The notes beneath the pieces were generated by a model that saw only the letters and a list, made by a program, of their open reading frames with translations, was not told where the DNA came from and searched no databases. Positions 21,811 through 34,900 of a stretch of 64,000 nucleotides of DNA are shown here, piece after piece. Source of the stretch: Protea cynaroides (taxonomy: Eukaryota; Streptophyta; Magnoliopsida; Proteales; Proteaceae). Position numbers and translations under genes: made by a program. The DNA is taken from assembly GCA_028583415.1 (NCBI GenBank), contig CM053266.1:29078942-29142941 (forward strand), given 5' to 3'. Positions within the stretch are counted from its first letter, which is position 1; each line of letters begins with the position of its first letter.

Positions 21811-22785
21811 CGAGCTAAGTACCGATGACAGTGTTCAAGGTTTACAAGGATGACGTGCAAGATAAAACCACTTTGGAGTCTAAGAAGATGAAGAAAATGA
21901 ATGTAACTATGATTTAGAGGTTGAGTTGTATGCTGCTTTTAAGGAACTCAAGTTTGAGAGAAAGAAAACAAATAATCTTGAAAGTCAACTGATTGAAAAA
22001 GATATTGTGATTCATTAGCTAGAGACCATAGTCGAAGAGATGATATGAATAATTGAAGAGTTAATCAACAGTCTTAAATCGAAGACAGAAGAATACACTA
22101 CTATTGCATAACAGGTAAATTCATTGAAGATTGAACTTGATGAGAAAAAAATATATAAATGACAAGCAGCTCCAATACACTACCATCCAGTCCAACACAC
22201 TCCCATCCAGTTCATATTTTTTAATCCAAAGGCAAAGAGGCAATAAATCAAATATTTGAGGTTAATATCCCTTCATCCCGCAAGGCGAATGAAGATGTGG
22301 TAAATGAGATTCTTAGATTTGAAAGACCCTCACATGTGAAGACTGTATATGTGGAAGGAACAATGAGGTTTAGCAAGGAGACTCAGATTAGCTATCAAGC
22401 TCAGAAGGCTACTAAGATGACAGATGACAGAGATGGCTACACTTCAGTTAGTTATCAGATATCTGGTTGTTATTGGTAGAGACAGGGTTTCAGAGGTATT
22501 GTTCTGGTAGTAACAGCTATGGGCACTGAGTGACAGATTGCAGAAGACAAGTCAAGCCTACAACGTTTACAAACATAAATAAGTTTGCTCTATTATCATA
22601 TAAGAATGTGGAATGCCATAGGTGTCACATGATGGGACACATAGGCAGGATTTACAGGACAATACTCCTTCACAAAGGCAATAAAAAAGAAGGCAGAACT
22701 ACAGTTCTCAGATAGAGCAAGATCAAAGATAGAAAGCAAGAGAACCTATTACTAGGAAGATCAGAGATAGAAATCAAGGGAACCT
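21811..22785 (+). pseudogene. gag: Copia gag, C-terminal part with zinc knuckles
   Basis: Continuation of 15341-16295. An acidic and coiled-coil-like stretch (ELYAAFKELKFERKK near 21928) is followed by two degenerate CCHC knuckles near 22500-22660 (CSGSNSYGH with a stop, then CHRCHMMGHIG). Stops and frame shifts are frequent. Direct duplication of GAACCTATTACTAGG near 22742 and 22781. Confidence 0.6.
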
Positions 22786-23340
22786 ATTACTAGGGGTGTC
22801 AAGCTACTGGTTCAGGCCGGGCCAAGTGGGTCTCGGGCTTTTTAAGGCAGCCGAAAATAAGTCCAATAAGAGATCCGGATGGGCTGCGTTGCATTATACA
22901 TGTTAGTTAACGGAATGGTCTATTGTCGATTTGTTATTGAGCTGGCTTAATGGACTCTTAAAGGTCTCCTATCGGTTCGGTTTCGGTTTACTATATGTAT
23001 AGGTAGTAAAAAAATTATATTAATGGGCTCTAAAAGACCATTACTTGGCTGGGGTTCGGTTTTGGTGTTGGCTTCCTACATCTATATTTAATAAAATGTT
23101 TGCTTAACAGATTCTTATCGGTTCATTATCGGGTTGGTTAGGTTTCGATATTATTGATCTGTTTTGATTTGGGCTTATTATTTGGTTCGGTCTGGTTTTG
23201 ATTTTCTTCGCGCTCTAAAAACACAACCCAAATCCTATCCAATAAGGTTTGATTTCGATTTGGTCCGGGCCACCATCAGTTTCGAACACCACATTTCTAT
23301 TCTATTTTCCCGACTACTAGTGTTGCATCACAACCTGAAC
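22786..23340. mobile_element. Possible hAT-like non-autonomous element
   Basis: It begins AGGGGTGTCAAGC and ends near TTTCGAACACC, with the GGCTCGGGCC-type content common in such elements. No 8-bp duplication was found, so this is tentative. Confidence 0.25.
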
Positions 23341-23472
23341 TAACTAGTCAAACAATGGCTTATCTATAGATAAAGATAGGAAGGAAGGCTTGGTTATTTG
23401 TTTAGATATCCTTCTCTTCTTCATTCATTGGTGAAAGGTTAAGAAATAGATATTCCTCTCCTTTCAATTGAG

Positions 23473-25723
23473 TGTCACACCCCAATTCCGCACACTTCAG
23501 AATGGTGTGATGAACCGCTAACAAACCAACGGTTCAACCAGGATCTCGTACAGGTGGTATCCAGCTGATCTAAACCTCATATAACAACATTCATAATCAG
23601 AGTAAATACACAATAGCGGAAGTCTTATAGTAAAATGAACTGAGAATCTACTGTGATATTAATATTTAAATAGCAAATTATTTTGTATCAACTAAGACAT
23701 AAATAAGTATAAAAAACATGTCTTTAATAAATCCAAATAAAGAAAACTAAAAATCTAATCGAATACACATGAGTTGCACTCGCAAGAGGAGTCATGTGTA
23801 TCCACTTCATCTTCAACTTCCATCGCCGCCACGTGACCATACACTGGAGCATTGACATAATCTTCAACTGTAGTACCTGCATCATCAACTAAAAATATTC
23901 AACGTCGAGGGGGTGAGCACACATCATGGCTCAGTGAGCAAACAAAACAATGCAACAATACATATGCATGCAGTCAATTCATATCTTTAGTCTGGTTTAA
24001 AGTTTGCAATGCGCAATAGAAAGGTTGGGTGGTCAAAGGTTAACGTTTATTGACCCCGCCTCTATACACATGGTGCGGAAGTCCGCCCAAAGGTTAACGT
24101 TTATTGTCGTCCCCATCCACCCTACCATAACATTGTACAACAAAGGTTAACGTTTATTGCTGTACAGTGCCATACCAACACGTAAGCCCCTGCTGGCGAG
24201 GGCTTGCAAACTGGGCTCGCAACTAACCAATGCTAATGCCAAACAGTGTATCCAAGGCCTCACCCCAGCATCCCTCAGAACGTCCATAAAGATAGAGCTA
24301 AGGCTCCCCGATAGAGTCAGAGACTACAAGGACCGAGACCACCTCCCCTGATACTCTACGACATAATAGTTCTGCTAAGGTAATGGCGATACGACGATGC
24401 TAATGTACAAGACTTAAGTTAGAGATAGAGTTAAAGTGCTGAAACCCGCCAAAGGTTAACGTTTCTTGACATTCCCATCACACCTCCCCTGATACTCGCT
24501 CGCATCAAGTACACCAACCACACACATACATTCACATGCCTATTCCTATCATCATCATCATCATGTTATAAACAAATAAGTAAATATGCATGAACAAATA
24601 ATAGAAATATTGGATGACATGTTATATGCACATTACAAACATATTCGCATAGAATCAAGCATAGCATTGGACTCAAGAAAAGAGAAAACAGTTTATTATT
24701 AACCAATTAGTTTAGAATTCTATTTCCTCACCTTAGCTTGCTAATAGATCCTCTTACAAGCTTTAATATCACCTTTATATTGTTATTATATTGCTAGAAG
24801 ACCTAACAAAGTCGATAAAATTTAATTAGAATTAATTCTGAATTTAAAAACCATGTTTTTAACTGGGGGTCTGAGGTAGGGTCGGAGTAATGATCGACCC
24901 TGGGTGCGACCACCCCTATTCTGGACTTCCCGAATACTGGGGGTCGATGCTCAAGGTTTGGTAGGGTCGATTGGCCATCGACCCCCATGCGACCCCCTGT
25001 GGGTTTTGGTCGATTTTCTTCCTTAAATCCATTCTTCGTGTTTGGGGTCCTATGACTTGCTCCTATAATCCATTCTACACATGATCTGTGGTCTAGAATC
25101 ATAATTCTTCCACCTATATGGCTTTCATGATTTTCCCCCATGGTTTTTCATGAAAACCTAACCATAGGTTGATGGTTTGGATTTCTCCGAGATCATACTC
25201 TCTGCATTATCTATCCTAAGGTCTTTAGCAAATCATGGAATTAGTATCCATACCTGAGAAGAATACTCCTTCTCTGCAACTCTTATCCTTTTGCTTTCTT
25301 CTCTTCTTTCCTTCTCTTTTCCTTCTCTTCATTCTCTTCTCTTTCTCTCAATTCAATTAGGGTTGTAAAAGGAGTAAAAGAGGCTTAGGGACGTCCTATT
25401 TATAGAGTAGAAACTCCTAAAATAAGTCCCATTGAGATTTGGAAGGAATCCCATCGAAATTAGGAAACTTTCCTAGTTTTCAGATTTACCGAGTACTGGG
25501 GGTCGATAGGGGGGGTCCGAGATCCCGTCGACCCTGGTTCCTGAAGTGTCTGACCCCCCATGTAAAACTGGGGGCCTGACCTCCCCTTAATTTAAGTGTT
25601 TTTGGGTCAGTTTAATACCTGGGATCGTGATCTCCTTCACGCACTTGGTCCATTTGGCTCATCCATGATGGGTAGACCTGATTCAAGGTGGTAAGACCGG
25701 GTTAGTTTGATGCGGGTCTTACA
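23473..25723 (-). repeat. Solo LTR-B2 with perfect target duplication
   Basis: Read on the minus strand it begins TGTAAGACCCGC at 25723 and ends GGGGTGTGACA(CT). Flanks TTGAG at 23468-23472 and 25724-25728 are identical. It carries the 19-mer repeats, GGGTCG/CGACCC clusters and the micro-ORF, as in LTR-B1. Confidence 0.92.
23757..23889 (-). CDS. Conserved LTR micro-ORF, copy in LTR-B2
   Basis: GTT GAT GAT GCA GGT on the minus strand to TAG, body TVEDYVNAPVYGHVAAMEVE, tail CECNSCVFD. Acceptor-like TTTTAG in constant phase. Confidence 0.5.
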
Positions 25724-25956
25724 TTGAGTGCTCCCTCGGGAATGAATGGACATGACCTTTTGTATACTAAGATTGAAGAGTCGAGGAAAAGATTTCTGAA
25801 TGAGGTTGGTTCGGTTTGGGCCCAATTTCGACACACCTACCTATTACTGTGTCATACAATGCAATATGGGTTGAGAAGATAAAGGAAATAAGCACCAAGT
25901 CATTGATTGTTCAGGCAACTTTCAAGGCACTTAACAAACAATACCCATAGATTATT
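25724..25956 (+). pseudogene. Copia segment just before protease
   Basis: Linker sequence of the copia polyprotein (WVEKIKEISTKSLIVQATF near 25870) leading to a stop codon directly before the protease motif, which resumes at 42070 after a 16 kb insertion. Confidence 0.6.
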
Positions 25957-26240
25957 TGTCACACCCCAATTTCGGTTGAACCAGAAATGTGAGTGAACCG
26001 TCACTGAACCAACGGTTCACACTAGGATCTCAATAAGACCGTGTCCACTCATACAAACCATTGCACATAACCATAATCAGAATATAATAAAATACAGCGG
26101 AAATCTTAAATTAAATGAACTGAATTCTCTAATGATAATTTAAATAAAATATCCAATTATTCTCCACACTAAAACGTAAATAAATATTCTTACATCAATT
26201 GTAAATCTAACTCAAAATAAATAAATAAACTAAACAAATC

Positions 26241-26375
26241 CTAGAGATACACGCAAAAAGGGCACTCGCATGAAGCGTCATGCTCGTCCTCTCCTGCTTG
26301 CACTTCTAAAACTGCAACACCTCCATACGCCGGAGTATCCATGTAGTCCTCCATAGTATAACATGCATCAACATC
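26241..26375 (-). CDS. Conserved LTR micro-ORF, copy in LTR-A3
   Basis: GAT GTT GAT GCA on the minus strand to TAG, body TMEDYMDTPAYGGVAVLEVQ, tail CECPFCVYL. Preceded by TTTTTAG. Open despite being in an old, doubly interrupted LTR. Confidence 0.48.
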   Translation of the reverse strand, partial: DVDACYTMEDYMDTPAYGGVAVLEVQAGEDEHDASCECPFCVYL

Positions 26376-26382
26376 TAAAAAC

Positions 26383-26432
<50 letters not shown>

Positions 26433-26792
26433 AGTAGCTGGTTTTTTCGGACATTTTCTAGGATCAGAAGGAACCGCTATAATGACCACCCCTCCGAATC
26501 TCGTGTTTTTTGGTATATTTTTATTTATTTTTATTTTATCTTTCGATTTTATTATAAAAAAATAAATAAAAAAAGCTTTCGCCTTGGCTTGAAGGCTTTC
26601 GAAATGTCGAGCAAGCCATTATTAGCCTTAACGAATAATTGGATCTTCTTCGGGTGGAAGGAAGCCGGAGGTAGGGATGGTTTGGAGGAATTCTTGGGAC
26701 AGATGGAGGACCACCCCTTGCCATAATTGATCGGATTCGTGGAATCCGCTGTTCACCAGGATTTGCTTGATAATCACCTGTCCTTAATCATA

Positions 26793-26833
<41 letters not shown>
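26383..26833 (+). other. Mitochondrial nad5 fragment flanked by TA repeats
   Basis: Between (TA)n tracts (26386-26429 and about 26800-26836) lies DNA unrelated to the LTR. Bases 26434-26490 translate as VAGFFGHFLGSEGTAIMTT, which I recognise as the N-terminal region of plant mitochondrial NADH dehydrogenase subunit 5. The rest (26491-26800) is not identified but looks non-repetitive and could be other organelle DNA. Confidence 0.6.
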
Positions 26834-26838
<5 letters not shown>

Positions 26839-27023
26839 CTCACAACTTAACTCAGTAAGACAATCAGACAATGCAACAAACATATGCATGAGTAACATTC
26901 ACATTATGGTCTGGTTTTAAGTTTGTAATGTGCTATAGAAAGGATTGGCGGCCACCGCACCTTTATACACGAGTGTGAAAAGCCGCCCAATGGATTAAAC
27001 ACCACTGTCGTCCCACATGCACC

Positions 27024-28029
27024 TGTGAGGACAATGAGAAATCGATGATCCTCCTCGGGATGAATGTGGATCTGTATCAATGAAGATCAATTATTCTGTT
27101 GGAGTCGCCACCTAGATTAAGGTCTAGGACCTCAAAAAATGTAGCCTCACCCTAAGGTAAGACTTCTATTGATTCGTGACCCAATGTATCAGTTCTTTGG
27201 TCTGCAAGAGATCGGGTAAGTATTTAGGGTATGGTTATTGGAAGGTGTTAGGCACCCAAACCGCTCGATCAATATCGGCCTCCTAAACTTTCCTTAGACT
27301 TTAATTTTGACTGTGCTTGGTCAACTGGATGACTAGGGTTCAATGGGGGATGTCCTAAACCAAGTTGCTAAGTTATTTTAACTTAGGGTTCAGCCAATCA
27401 TGTTTTAAAGCAAATAAATAAACAAATGTAATATACAATATTATACAGTGAATCGGACCAAAGATGGTTTGGTCTTGAACTGAATCTGAGATGTGTAAGA
27501 CATCTCAAACTGCCTACGTATTCCAATCTTGGAAATCAAGTCCAAAAATGTAGTTCGAAAAGGGTTTTGTGATTAAAGATTATGGAAGTGATTTATGCAT
27601 TTGCTTCAATTAGATTCTTTATTCAAGTTGAAGTTTAAGCTGAATGGATGGTTAATGGGTGGCTTTGTACCGTATTTGAGATTCCCAAATTGCCTACGTA
27701 TTATAGGGTGTGCCCTATAAATCAGGTACGACGTAGTTCAAAATGATTGTGAGAGTCGGATTTGGAATGTGTACCAAATTTCTACCATTTTTGTCAATAG
27801 CATATAGGGATGAGACCTAAATTCCTATCATTCAGATTTGGGATGTGTACCAAATTCTTTCTATTTTTGTCAATAGGATCTAGGGATGAGACCTAAATTC
27901 CTATCATTTAGATTTGGGATGTGTACCAAATTCTTTTCATTTTTGTCAATGGGATCTAGGGATGAGACCTAAATTCCTACCATTTTGATTTGGGATGTGT
28001 ACCAAATTCTTTCCATTTTTATTAATAGG
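27024..28029 (-). repeat. Ogre-like LTR, terminal part only
   Basis: Closely matches 30999-32000, both starting TGTGAGGACAATG (complement of the LTR end). It diverges abruptly at 28029 in the middle of a 76-bp tandem array (27751-28029). No target duplication was found at 27024. Confidence 0.8.
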
Positions 28030-28355
28030 ATCTATAAGTGTCTATAAGTCACTGTACAAGAACCAATTGTCTTATTACTCTATAACTGAACTCGTCCATC
28101 AGCAGAGCTCCAAAGGAGTTGCCCTATGTATGTGCCTTGTAATCGAACTAATTCATCATTAGTGTTTCAAAGTAGCTACCCCATGTCTATGCATAGTAGT
28201 TGGATTTGTCCACCATCACTGTTCCAATGGAGTTTGTCAACCAACCTCATTATTTGTATAGCTCTCTTATATTCCTTTTTTTTTTTTTTTTTTTTTTTTT
28301 TGAGCTCATCTTTGACTTTGAGGTTGATCTGTAACACACTTCATGTCTGTAGATG
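28030..28355 (-). repeat. Repeat F, copy 1 (Ogre-like internal segment)
   Basis: Nearly identical to 40348-40671 (shared TCTATAAGTGTCTATAAG start, a T-tract, and TCATGTCTGTAGAT end). It appears to belong to the Ogre-like internal region. Confidence 0.7.
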
Positions 28356-30980
28356 TCATGTACTTGTAGAAGACTTAATCACTTGAATGGTCCTTGTCTG
28401 TAGACCCATTTTTGCAAAACTGAATGAACCACCTTTATGAGTATATAAATGTTCTCCACTTTGAAGGAAATATCCCAAAAAAATTCTTTCTATAAATTAA
28501 CCAAATGGGATGACATTTTGATGTACCAACTTGTATCTTTGAGAATGCTTGCATGACTTCAACTTAATCATCTATAACTTTCACGTGTGTGTTGAGATTT
28601 CATTTCTCTAAAGGCCGATGGAGTAAAAGTTCATGTTGCGGCTCATCATCTCAATCGTCATCAGAATCAGAATTAGCAACGGACATGAAAGAGGAAGAAA
28701 TATCAAACTGGGAAGGAATGGATTGGAAGTAGTAAAGCATTGTTGTTGATGTCTCAAATGAGATGATTATTGTTTATTTTTTCAAAGCATTTGGACTGGA
28801 CCGTCTATAGACATATCGAGCTTAAGCCTAAACATAGATGACCTATCAGATACCAATGGTAGCCAGTTTAGACAAGTAATTCACCGAGTTATCCCAATTG
28901 GATACGACATCATTGACGCCAACTTATGATTGGTTGTAAGACCAAATCTCCGTTCAGACTTTCGCTAGTAAGGCTCATTACGCCTATCTATCGACATGTG
29001 TTTGACCCTTTCCATCTTGAGCTAAACCCCTCTTCAGTCTATTACTATTTTGATTTATGCCCCAGTTTGGGTTTGACATTTACTTGGTCTATGCCTCAGT
29101 TCGGTTTGATGTATCCCAATCTTATGCCCTAGTTTGGATGTCATGAAACTTTGACCTATACCCTTGTTCAGTCTATTTCCCTTTTCTGTTTGCCCTACTT
29201 CGAATCCATTGACATTTTGGTTATGCCCCAGTTTAGGATGTACTGACATTTTGGTTGTGTCCCAATTTAGGGTGCACTAACATTTTGGTTGTTCCCTAGT
29301 TTAGGGTGCACTTGAAGTTCATTTTCAGACTACCTCAATTTTGGGATACAATTGACCACACGGTCTTCCTTTTCATCCTGGATTTTGGGAGGTGGGTGGG
29401 ACATTCTTGAAGGTTCGAGGGCTACTCCTTTGAGTTTGGGTCACCTTGGATGATGAAAGTAATTTCGGAGTCAGAAACCAACTCCGTTAGTCAAAGTGGC
29501 TCAATCGCCAAAGGTGAACGAAATGCTTTCCAATCTTAGTTTTTTCATTTAAAATTGATAGGTATGCTAACATGGGAAAGAAACATGTAATCTCTCAGAA
29601 TTTATGGTTCAGCTTTCTAACTTCTTGGATTCCTCAACTCCGATCTTGGAATTTTAATTCCGCTCTGAAATATTTGGGCTCTCAATATACTGTAATCTAG
29701 CCATTCCAATACTTTGAGGTACAAAAGTCATCCGTGTGAACATGAACCGAGACCTAAATCGGTGATGATAAGACCTTCCTATGAGTGGATGTAATAAGAG
29801 TGGATACTTTGTCTACTCACTGAGTTGTTCTCTTAAGTCTAGACAATCCTATCCTCTCTAGTTCAAACTTTTTTTTTTTTGTCTTTTTCAATTTTTTGTT
29901 TTTTTGTTTTTTTTTTATTTTTTTTCTTTTTTTTTTCTTTCTATACAAACAATAAATGAAGATTAAGACTCAGAAGTGACTGGACACAAGAAGAATATAC
30001 ATACACATACAAGCTGACTCGACCAAACAAAGTTAGCTCCTTCATAAAAACCGACCATTAGACATCATCTATAACAATTTATTTGTATTTGAATAACCCT
30101 ATAATTGGTCTTGGGGCCTTAAGATTCCGAATGGATCGTTGTAGCACTAAGGTTCGACCATATGGTTCATAAAATTCCAAGAAATTGAAATGGATATGCT
30201 TATTTATAGTTTTCATGAAGGATGACAAAAGTGGTTCATGATTGAACAAACCGATAAATTTCGACTTGATCACAATATCTATGTCGTGATAGGGATTTTC
30301 TGATCGTTTTTTGAGATTGATATATCAATATTTAACGGTCAACACAATGAGCTTTACGATGGAGGGCGTGTATAGACTGCCCATACTAATGTGTATGCGG
30401 GTATACATAACCCTCACGCTCTCAACGAGTGAGAGACAAGAATTCTTAAGTGTGGATCCAAACATGTTGACAAGTCAAGGATAAAACGGACAGAACTTCG
30501 ACGTCTCGGATGTAAATATTATGATTGAGTAGACTTTACCATGTTAGTTCAAAGATGGATCAAAAATAACATACATATGGCTCAAACTGGGTTAGGACAA
30601 AAAATGCCACCTTGACGAGGATGGGGTAACCTATCACCGAATGCACGATGAATAATGGGCCCCCAATCCCTTTATATACTATGATGCAAGAATCAAGCGA
30701 CGTGGAGTAGCATAACGCATTCCCGAGCGGACCCGAGAAACGCTCGTCAGAGGCTGCTCGCCAGTTGTGATCTTACAAAGTACAGGCCAATGTTGTGTAT
30801 TTCGCCTAGCGGGCTGCCCTACATGCATGGGACCCAGTTCGGCTACTCGCACGAAAGTGTAACTGAACCCATACCCCCCAAAGCAATATGTACAAACAAT
30901 AAATAATAATACCCTAGATTTAGCAACAAATGTCAAGCAAATCAATATAAGGAAAGTATTCAAGGAGTCTGAATATTATT
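28356..30980 (-). mobile_element. Ogre-like internal region, no intact coding sequence
   Basis: No gag or pol motif is recognisable on either strand. A degenerate array of TGCCCCAGTTTGGG-like units lies at 29050-29320 and T-rich tracts at 29868-29940. It may be a non-autonomous derivative or the 5' untranslated part of an element. Confidence 0.5.
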
Positions 30981-30997
30981 CCCCAGCGGAGTCGCCA
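30981..30997 (-). promoter_or_regulatory. Primer binding site, tRNA-Arg type
   Basis: On the minus strand it reads TGGCGACTCCGCTGGGG, one base after the LTR end. This matches the tRNA-Arg primer site known for Ogre/Tat elements and fixes the element orientation as minus. Confidence 0.75.
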
Positions 30998-31740
30998 CTG
31001 TGAGGACAATGGGAAATCGATGATCCTCCTCGGGATGAATGTGGATTCGTATCGATGAAGATCAATTGTTCTGTTGGAGTCTCCACCTAGATTAAGGTCT
31101 AGGACCTCGAAAAATGTAGCCTCACCCTAAGGTAAGACCTCTATTGACTTGTGACCCAATGTATCAGTTCTTTGGTCTGCAAGAGATCGGATAAGTATTT
31201 AGGGTACGATTATGGGAAGGTGTTAGGCACCCAAATCTCCCGATCAATATCGGCCTCCTAAATTTTTTTTAGACTCTAATTTTGACTGTGCTTCGTCAAC
31301 TGGATGACTAGGGTTCAATGGGGGATGTCCTAAACCAAGTTGCTAAGTTATTCTAACTTAGGGTTCAGCCAATCATGTTTTAAAACAAATAAATAAGCAA
31401 ATGTAATATTCAATATTATATAATGAACCGGACCAAAGATGGTTCAGTCTTGGACTGAATCTAAGATGTGTAAGACATCTCAAACTGCCTACGTATTCCA
31501 ATCTTGGAAATCAAGTCCAAAAATGTAGTTCGAAAAGGGTTTTGTGATTAAAGATTATGGAAGTGATTTATGCATTTGCTTCAATTAGATTCTTTGTTCA
31601 AGTTGAAGTTTATGCTGAATGGATGGTTGATGGGTGGCTTTGTACCGTATTTGGGATTCCCAAATTGCCTACCTATTCTAGGGTATGCCCTAGAAATCAG
31701 GTACGACGTAGTTCGAAATGATTGTGAGAGTCGGATTTGA

Positions 31741-32010
31741 AATGTGTATCAAATTCCTACCAATTTTGTCAATAGGATATAGGGATGAGACCTAAATTCC
31801 TGTCATTCAGATTTGGGATGTGTACCAAATTCTTTCTATTTTTGTCAATAGGATCAAGTGATGAGACCTAAATTCCTATCATTCAGATTTGGGATGTGTA
31901 CCAAATTCTTTTCATTTTTGTCAATAGGATCTAGGGATGAGACCTAAATTCCTACTATTTTTATTGTTTCCATTTTTATCAATAGGATCTAGGGATGAGA
32001 CCTAAATTCC
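31741..32010. repeat. 76-bp tandem array in the Ogre-like LTR
   Basis: Units starting GATTTGGGATGTGTACC and ending CTAAATTCCTATCATT occur about three to four times; the same array is at 27751-28029. Confidence 0.75.
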
Positions 32011-32219
32011 TACCATTTTTATTGTTTCCATTTTTAGGTTTCTAGGGTTTCCTATCCCTTTTTTATTGTGATTTTCATTTTTTAGGGTTTCATACCCTAA
32101 TTATTCTCTTTATTATAGGGTTTATCTTGCCCTAATTGCTATTTTTCCAACTTATCTCTTTCCAAGACAAATATGGTAAATGAAAACATTCCAACTATAG
32201 TAGTGGTAGTATTCTAAAT

Positions 32220-32940
32220 ATAGCAGTAAGCATCTAAATATGACAATAAGCATGTGGCAGACAGATATAACAATAAGCATGTGTAACAGACAGATGTAGC
32301 AATGAGCATGTGTAGCAGACAGATGTAGCAATAAGCATTCCAAACATAACAAATGAACATCTAAAAACATAGCAATATGTGAGTATGTGAGTTGTCAATC
32401 ATATGGTGACAATGGTGATGATGGTGATGACGATCAGATGGTGTAGATGATGATTAGATGGGGTGATGGGCAGATCAGATGGTGTAGATGATGATCAGAT
32501 AGTGTGAGATAGAGTTGTGATGATGATCTAATTTGACGGTGATGATAATCTGATCTGCTGGTGAGGATGATCTGATAAGATGATGGCTTGATCAGATGGT
32601 GAGGATGATGGTTTGATCTGATGGTGATGATGGTGGCTTGATCTGATCAAATTGTTGTGTAGATGCTGACCGGATGGTAGGAATCATGATCAAAAGGATA
32701 AGGATCAAATCAGGTGGTAAGGATCATGATCAGATGGGTAAGGATCAAATCATATGGATCAATGGTTCAGATTGAGCATTAAAATTATCATGATCACATG
32801 GTCAAGATCAATACATTAAAATTATCATGATTGACGGTTAAAATCAATACATTAAAATGATCAATTGTCAAGATCAACACATTAAAATTATCATGATTGA
32901 CGGTCAAGATCAACACATTAAAATTATCTTGATTAGTGTT
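32220..32940. repeat. Short-unit degenerate tandem repeats
   Basis: Three neighbouring tracts: ACAGACAGATGTAGCAATAAGCATG units (32220-32345), GATGGTGATGAT-type repeats (32400-32720), and about 38-bp ATTAAAATTATCATGATTG units (32775-32935). No coding signal. Confidence 0.65.
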
Positions 32941-33569
32941 CCCAAATTTAATCAAGTCAATAGTCACATAACATGATCAAAATAAATGCCCAACCTATGG
33001 TTTATATTGATTAAATCAATGATCAACATACAAATATGATCAAATTATTTGAATCAGAATCAAGGATTCATGATGGGTACAACGAGATCATAGAGTAGGG
33101 AGCAGGTGATTCAGGGGAGTTGTAACAGGTAAGAGTGAGGATGAGGTATTGGGTTTGCTTGGGTGTTGGGTTGATCAGATAATAGGACAAGTGTAAAGTT
33201 GGTTGTAGGTTTTGAGTGATGAAGGTAATCAGGGAGCCGGTGTATAGGTAATCGGCTGGGCTTGCTAAGGAGATCGATGGAAAGTGAGTCTGCAGGTGAG
33301 AGGTGGTCATGGCTGCAACTGGACAGCTGTTGGTTTCGATGACGCTTATAAGTAGCAACAAGTCGGCTGCAGGTGAGGGAGTAACAAATCTGGGTGAAAG
33401 TCAGTACAGGAGATTAAATGGAATGGTTCTCAGTGGAAGGAATGGATAGGGGTTTCGAAGGTAGTCGGTGGCTGTACAGGTGATGGGGACTGATCCGGGT
33501 AATGGCTATGGTGTTGGGGTTTTGCAGGTAAAGAAAACAAATGGGAGAGAGGGGCTTACCTGCGCCTGC

Positions 33570-33602
<33 letters not shown>

Positions 33603-33756
33603 CTGCTTTCCTCTTCTTCTTCTTCTAGGATGCTTCCCTCTTCTTCTCCCACTCCTTCTCCCCCTTTATTTTTTTTCAACGCCCTCTTTCCCTCTCCTTT
33701 TCATTTTCCAGATTTTTTTTCTCCTCCTCTCTCTATTTTCCTTCTTCTTCTTAATG

Positions 33757-33796
<40 letters not shown>

Positions 33797-34900
33797 CTCA
33801 CATCCTCTCTCTTTTCTTTCTTTTTCTTTTCTTTATTTCCTTTTCTTATCTTCTTCTCTCTCTTTCCTTTTCTTCTCTTCTTCTCTTTCTTTCCTTTTCT
33901 TATATTCTTCTCTCTCTTTCATTTTCTTCTCTTCTTCTCTTTCTTTCATTTTCTTCTCTTCTTCTCTTTCTTTCCTTTTTTTCTCTTTTCTTTCTTTTTC
34001 CTTTTCTTCTTTTCTTCTCTTTCTTTCCTTTTCTTATCTTCTTCTCTTTCTTTCCTTTTCTTCTCTTCTTCTCTTTCTTTCATTTTCTTCTCTTCTTCTC
34101 TTTCTTTCCTTTTTTTATCTTTTCTTTCTTTTTCCTTTTCTTCTCTTATTCTCTTTCTTTCCCTTTCTTCTCTTTTCTTCTCTCTCTTTCTCTTATTATA
34201 ACGAATTCTTCTCTTCTCTTTCTTTCTTTTTCTTCTCTTCTTCTCTTTATTTCATTTTCTTCTCTTTTCTTTCTTTTTTTCCTTTTCTTCTCTTCTTCTC
34301 TCTCTTTCCTTTTCTTCTCTTTTCTTTCTTTTTCCTTTTCTTCTCTTCTTCTCTCTCTTTCCTTTTCTTCTCTTCTTCTCTTTCTTTCCTTTTTTTTCTC
34401 TTTTCTTTCTTTTTCCTTTTCTCTTCTTCTCTCTCTTTCATTTTCTTCTCTTCTTCTCCTTCTTTCCTTTTCTTCTCTTTTCTTTCTTTTTTTCTTTTCT
34501 TCTCTTCTTCTTATTCCTCCCTTTTCTTCTCTTTTCTTTCTTTTCTTTTCTTCTCTTCTTCTCTTTCTTTCCTTTTCTTCTCTTCTTCTCTCTCTCTTTC
34601 ACGTTTTCTTCTCTTTTCTTTCTTTTTTTCTTTTCTTCTCTTCTCTTTCTTTCATTTTCTTCTCTTCTTCTCTGTCTCTTTCACGTTTTCTTCTCTTTTC
34701 TTTCTTTTTTTCTTTTCTTGTCTTCTTCTCTTCTTTCCTTTTCTTCTCTTCTTCTCTCTCTCTCTTTCACGTTTTCATGAAAAATCCTTTTTTTCTTTTT
34801 TTTTCTTTTCTTTTCTTTTCTTTCATTTTCTTCTCTTCTTCGCTCTCTTTCACGTCCCCTCCTCTCTTTTCTTTTTATTATTATTATTTTTTATCTTTAT
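33570..34900 (+). repeat. 1.3 kb polypyrimidine (CT-rich) tract
   Basis: An almost pure C+T stretch with (CT)n cores and TTCTCTTCTTCTCTTTC variants. Lack of purines removes stop codons and creates long Leu/Ser/Phe-only frames that I regard as artefacts. May form triplex DNA. Confidence 0.9.

Larger units (their letters stand above)
25957..27023 (-). repeat. LTR-A3, part one (3' portion)
   Basis: The LTR end TGTCACACCCC (complement) starts at 25957 after the target duplication TTATT (25952-25956). The LTR is interrupted at 27023 by an Ogre-like complex and resumes at 40672; about 250 bp present in LTR-A2 are missing at the join. A further insert of organelle and TA-repeat DNA lies at 26383-26833. 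Confidence 0.85.
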
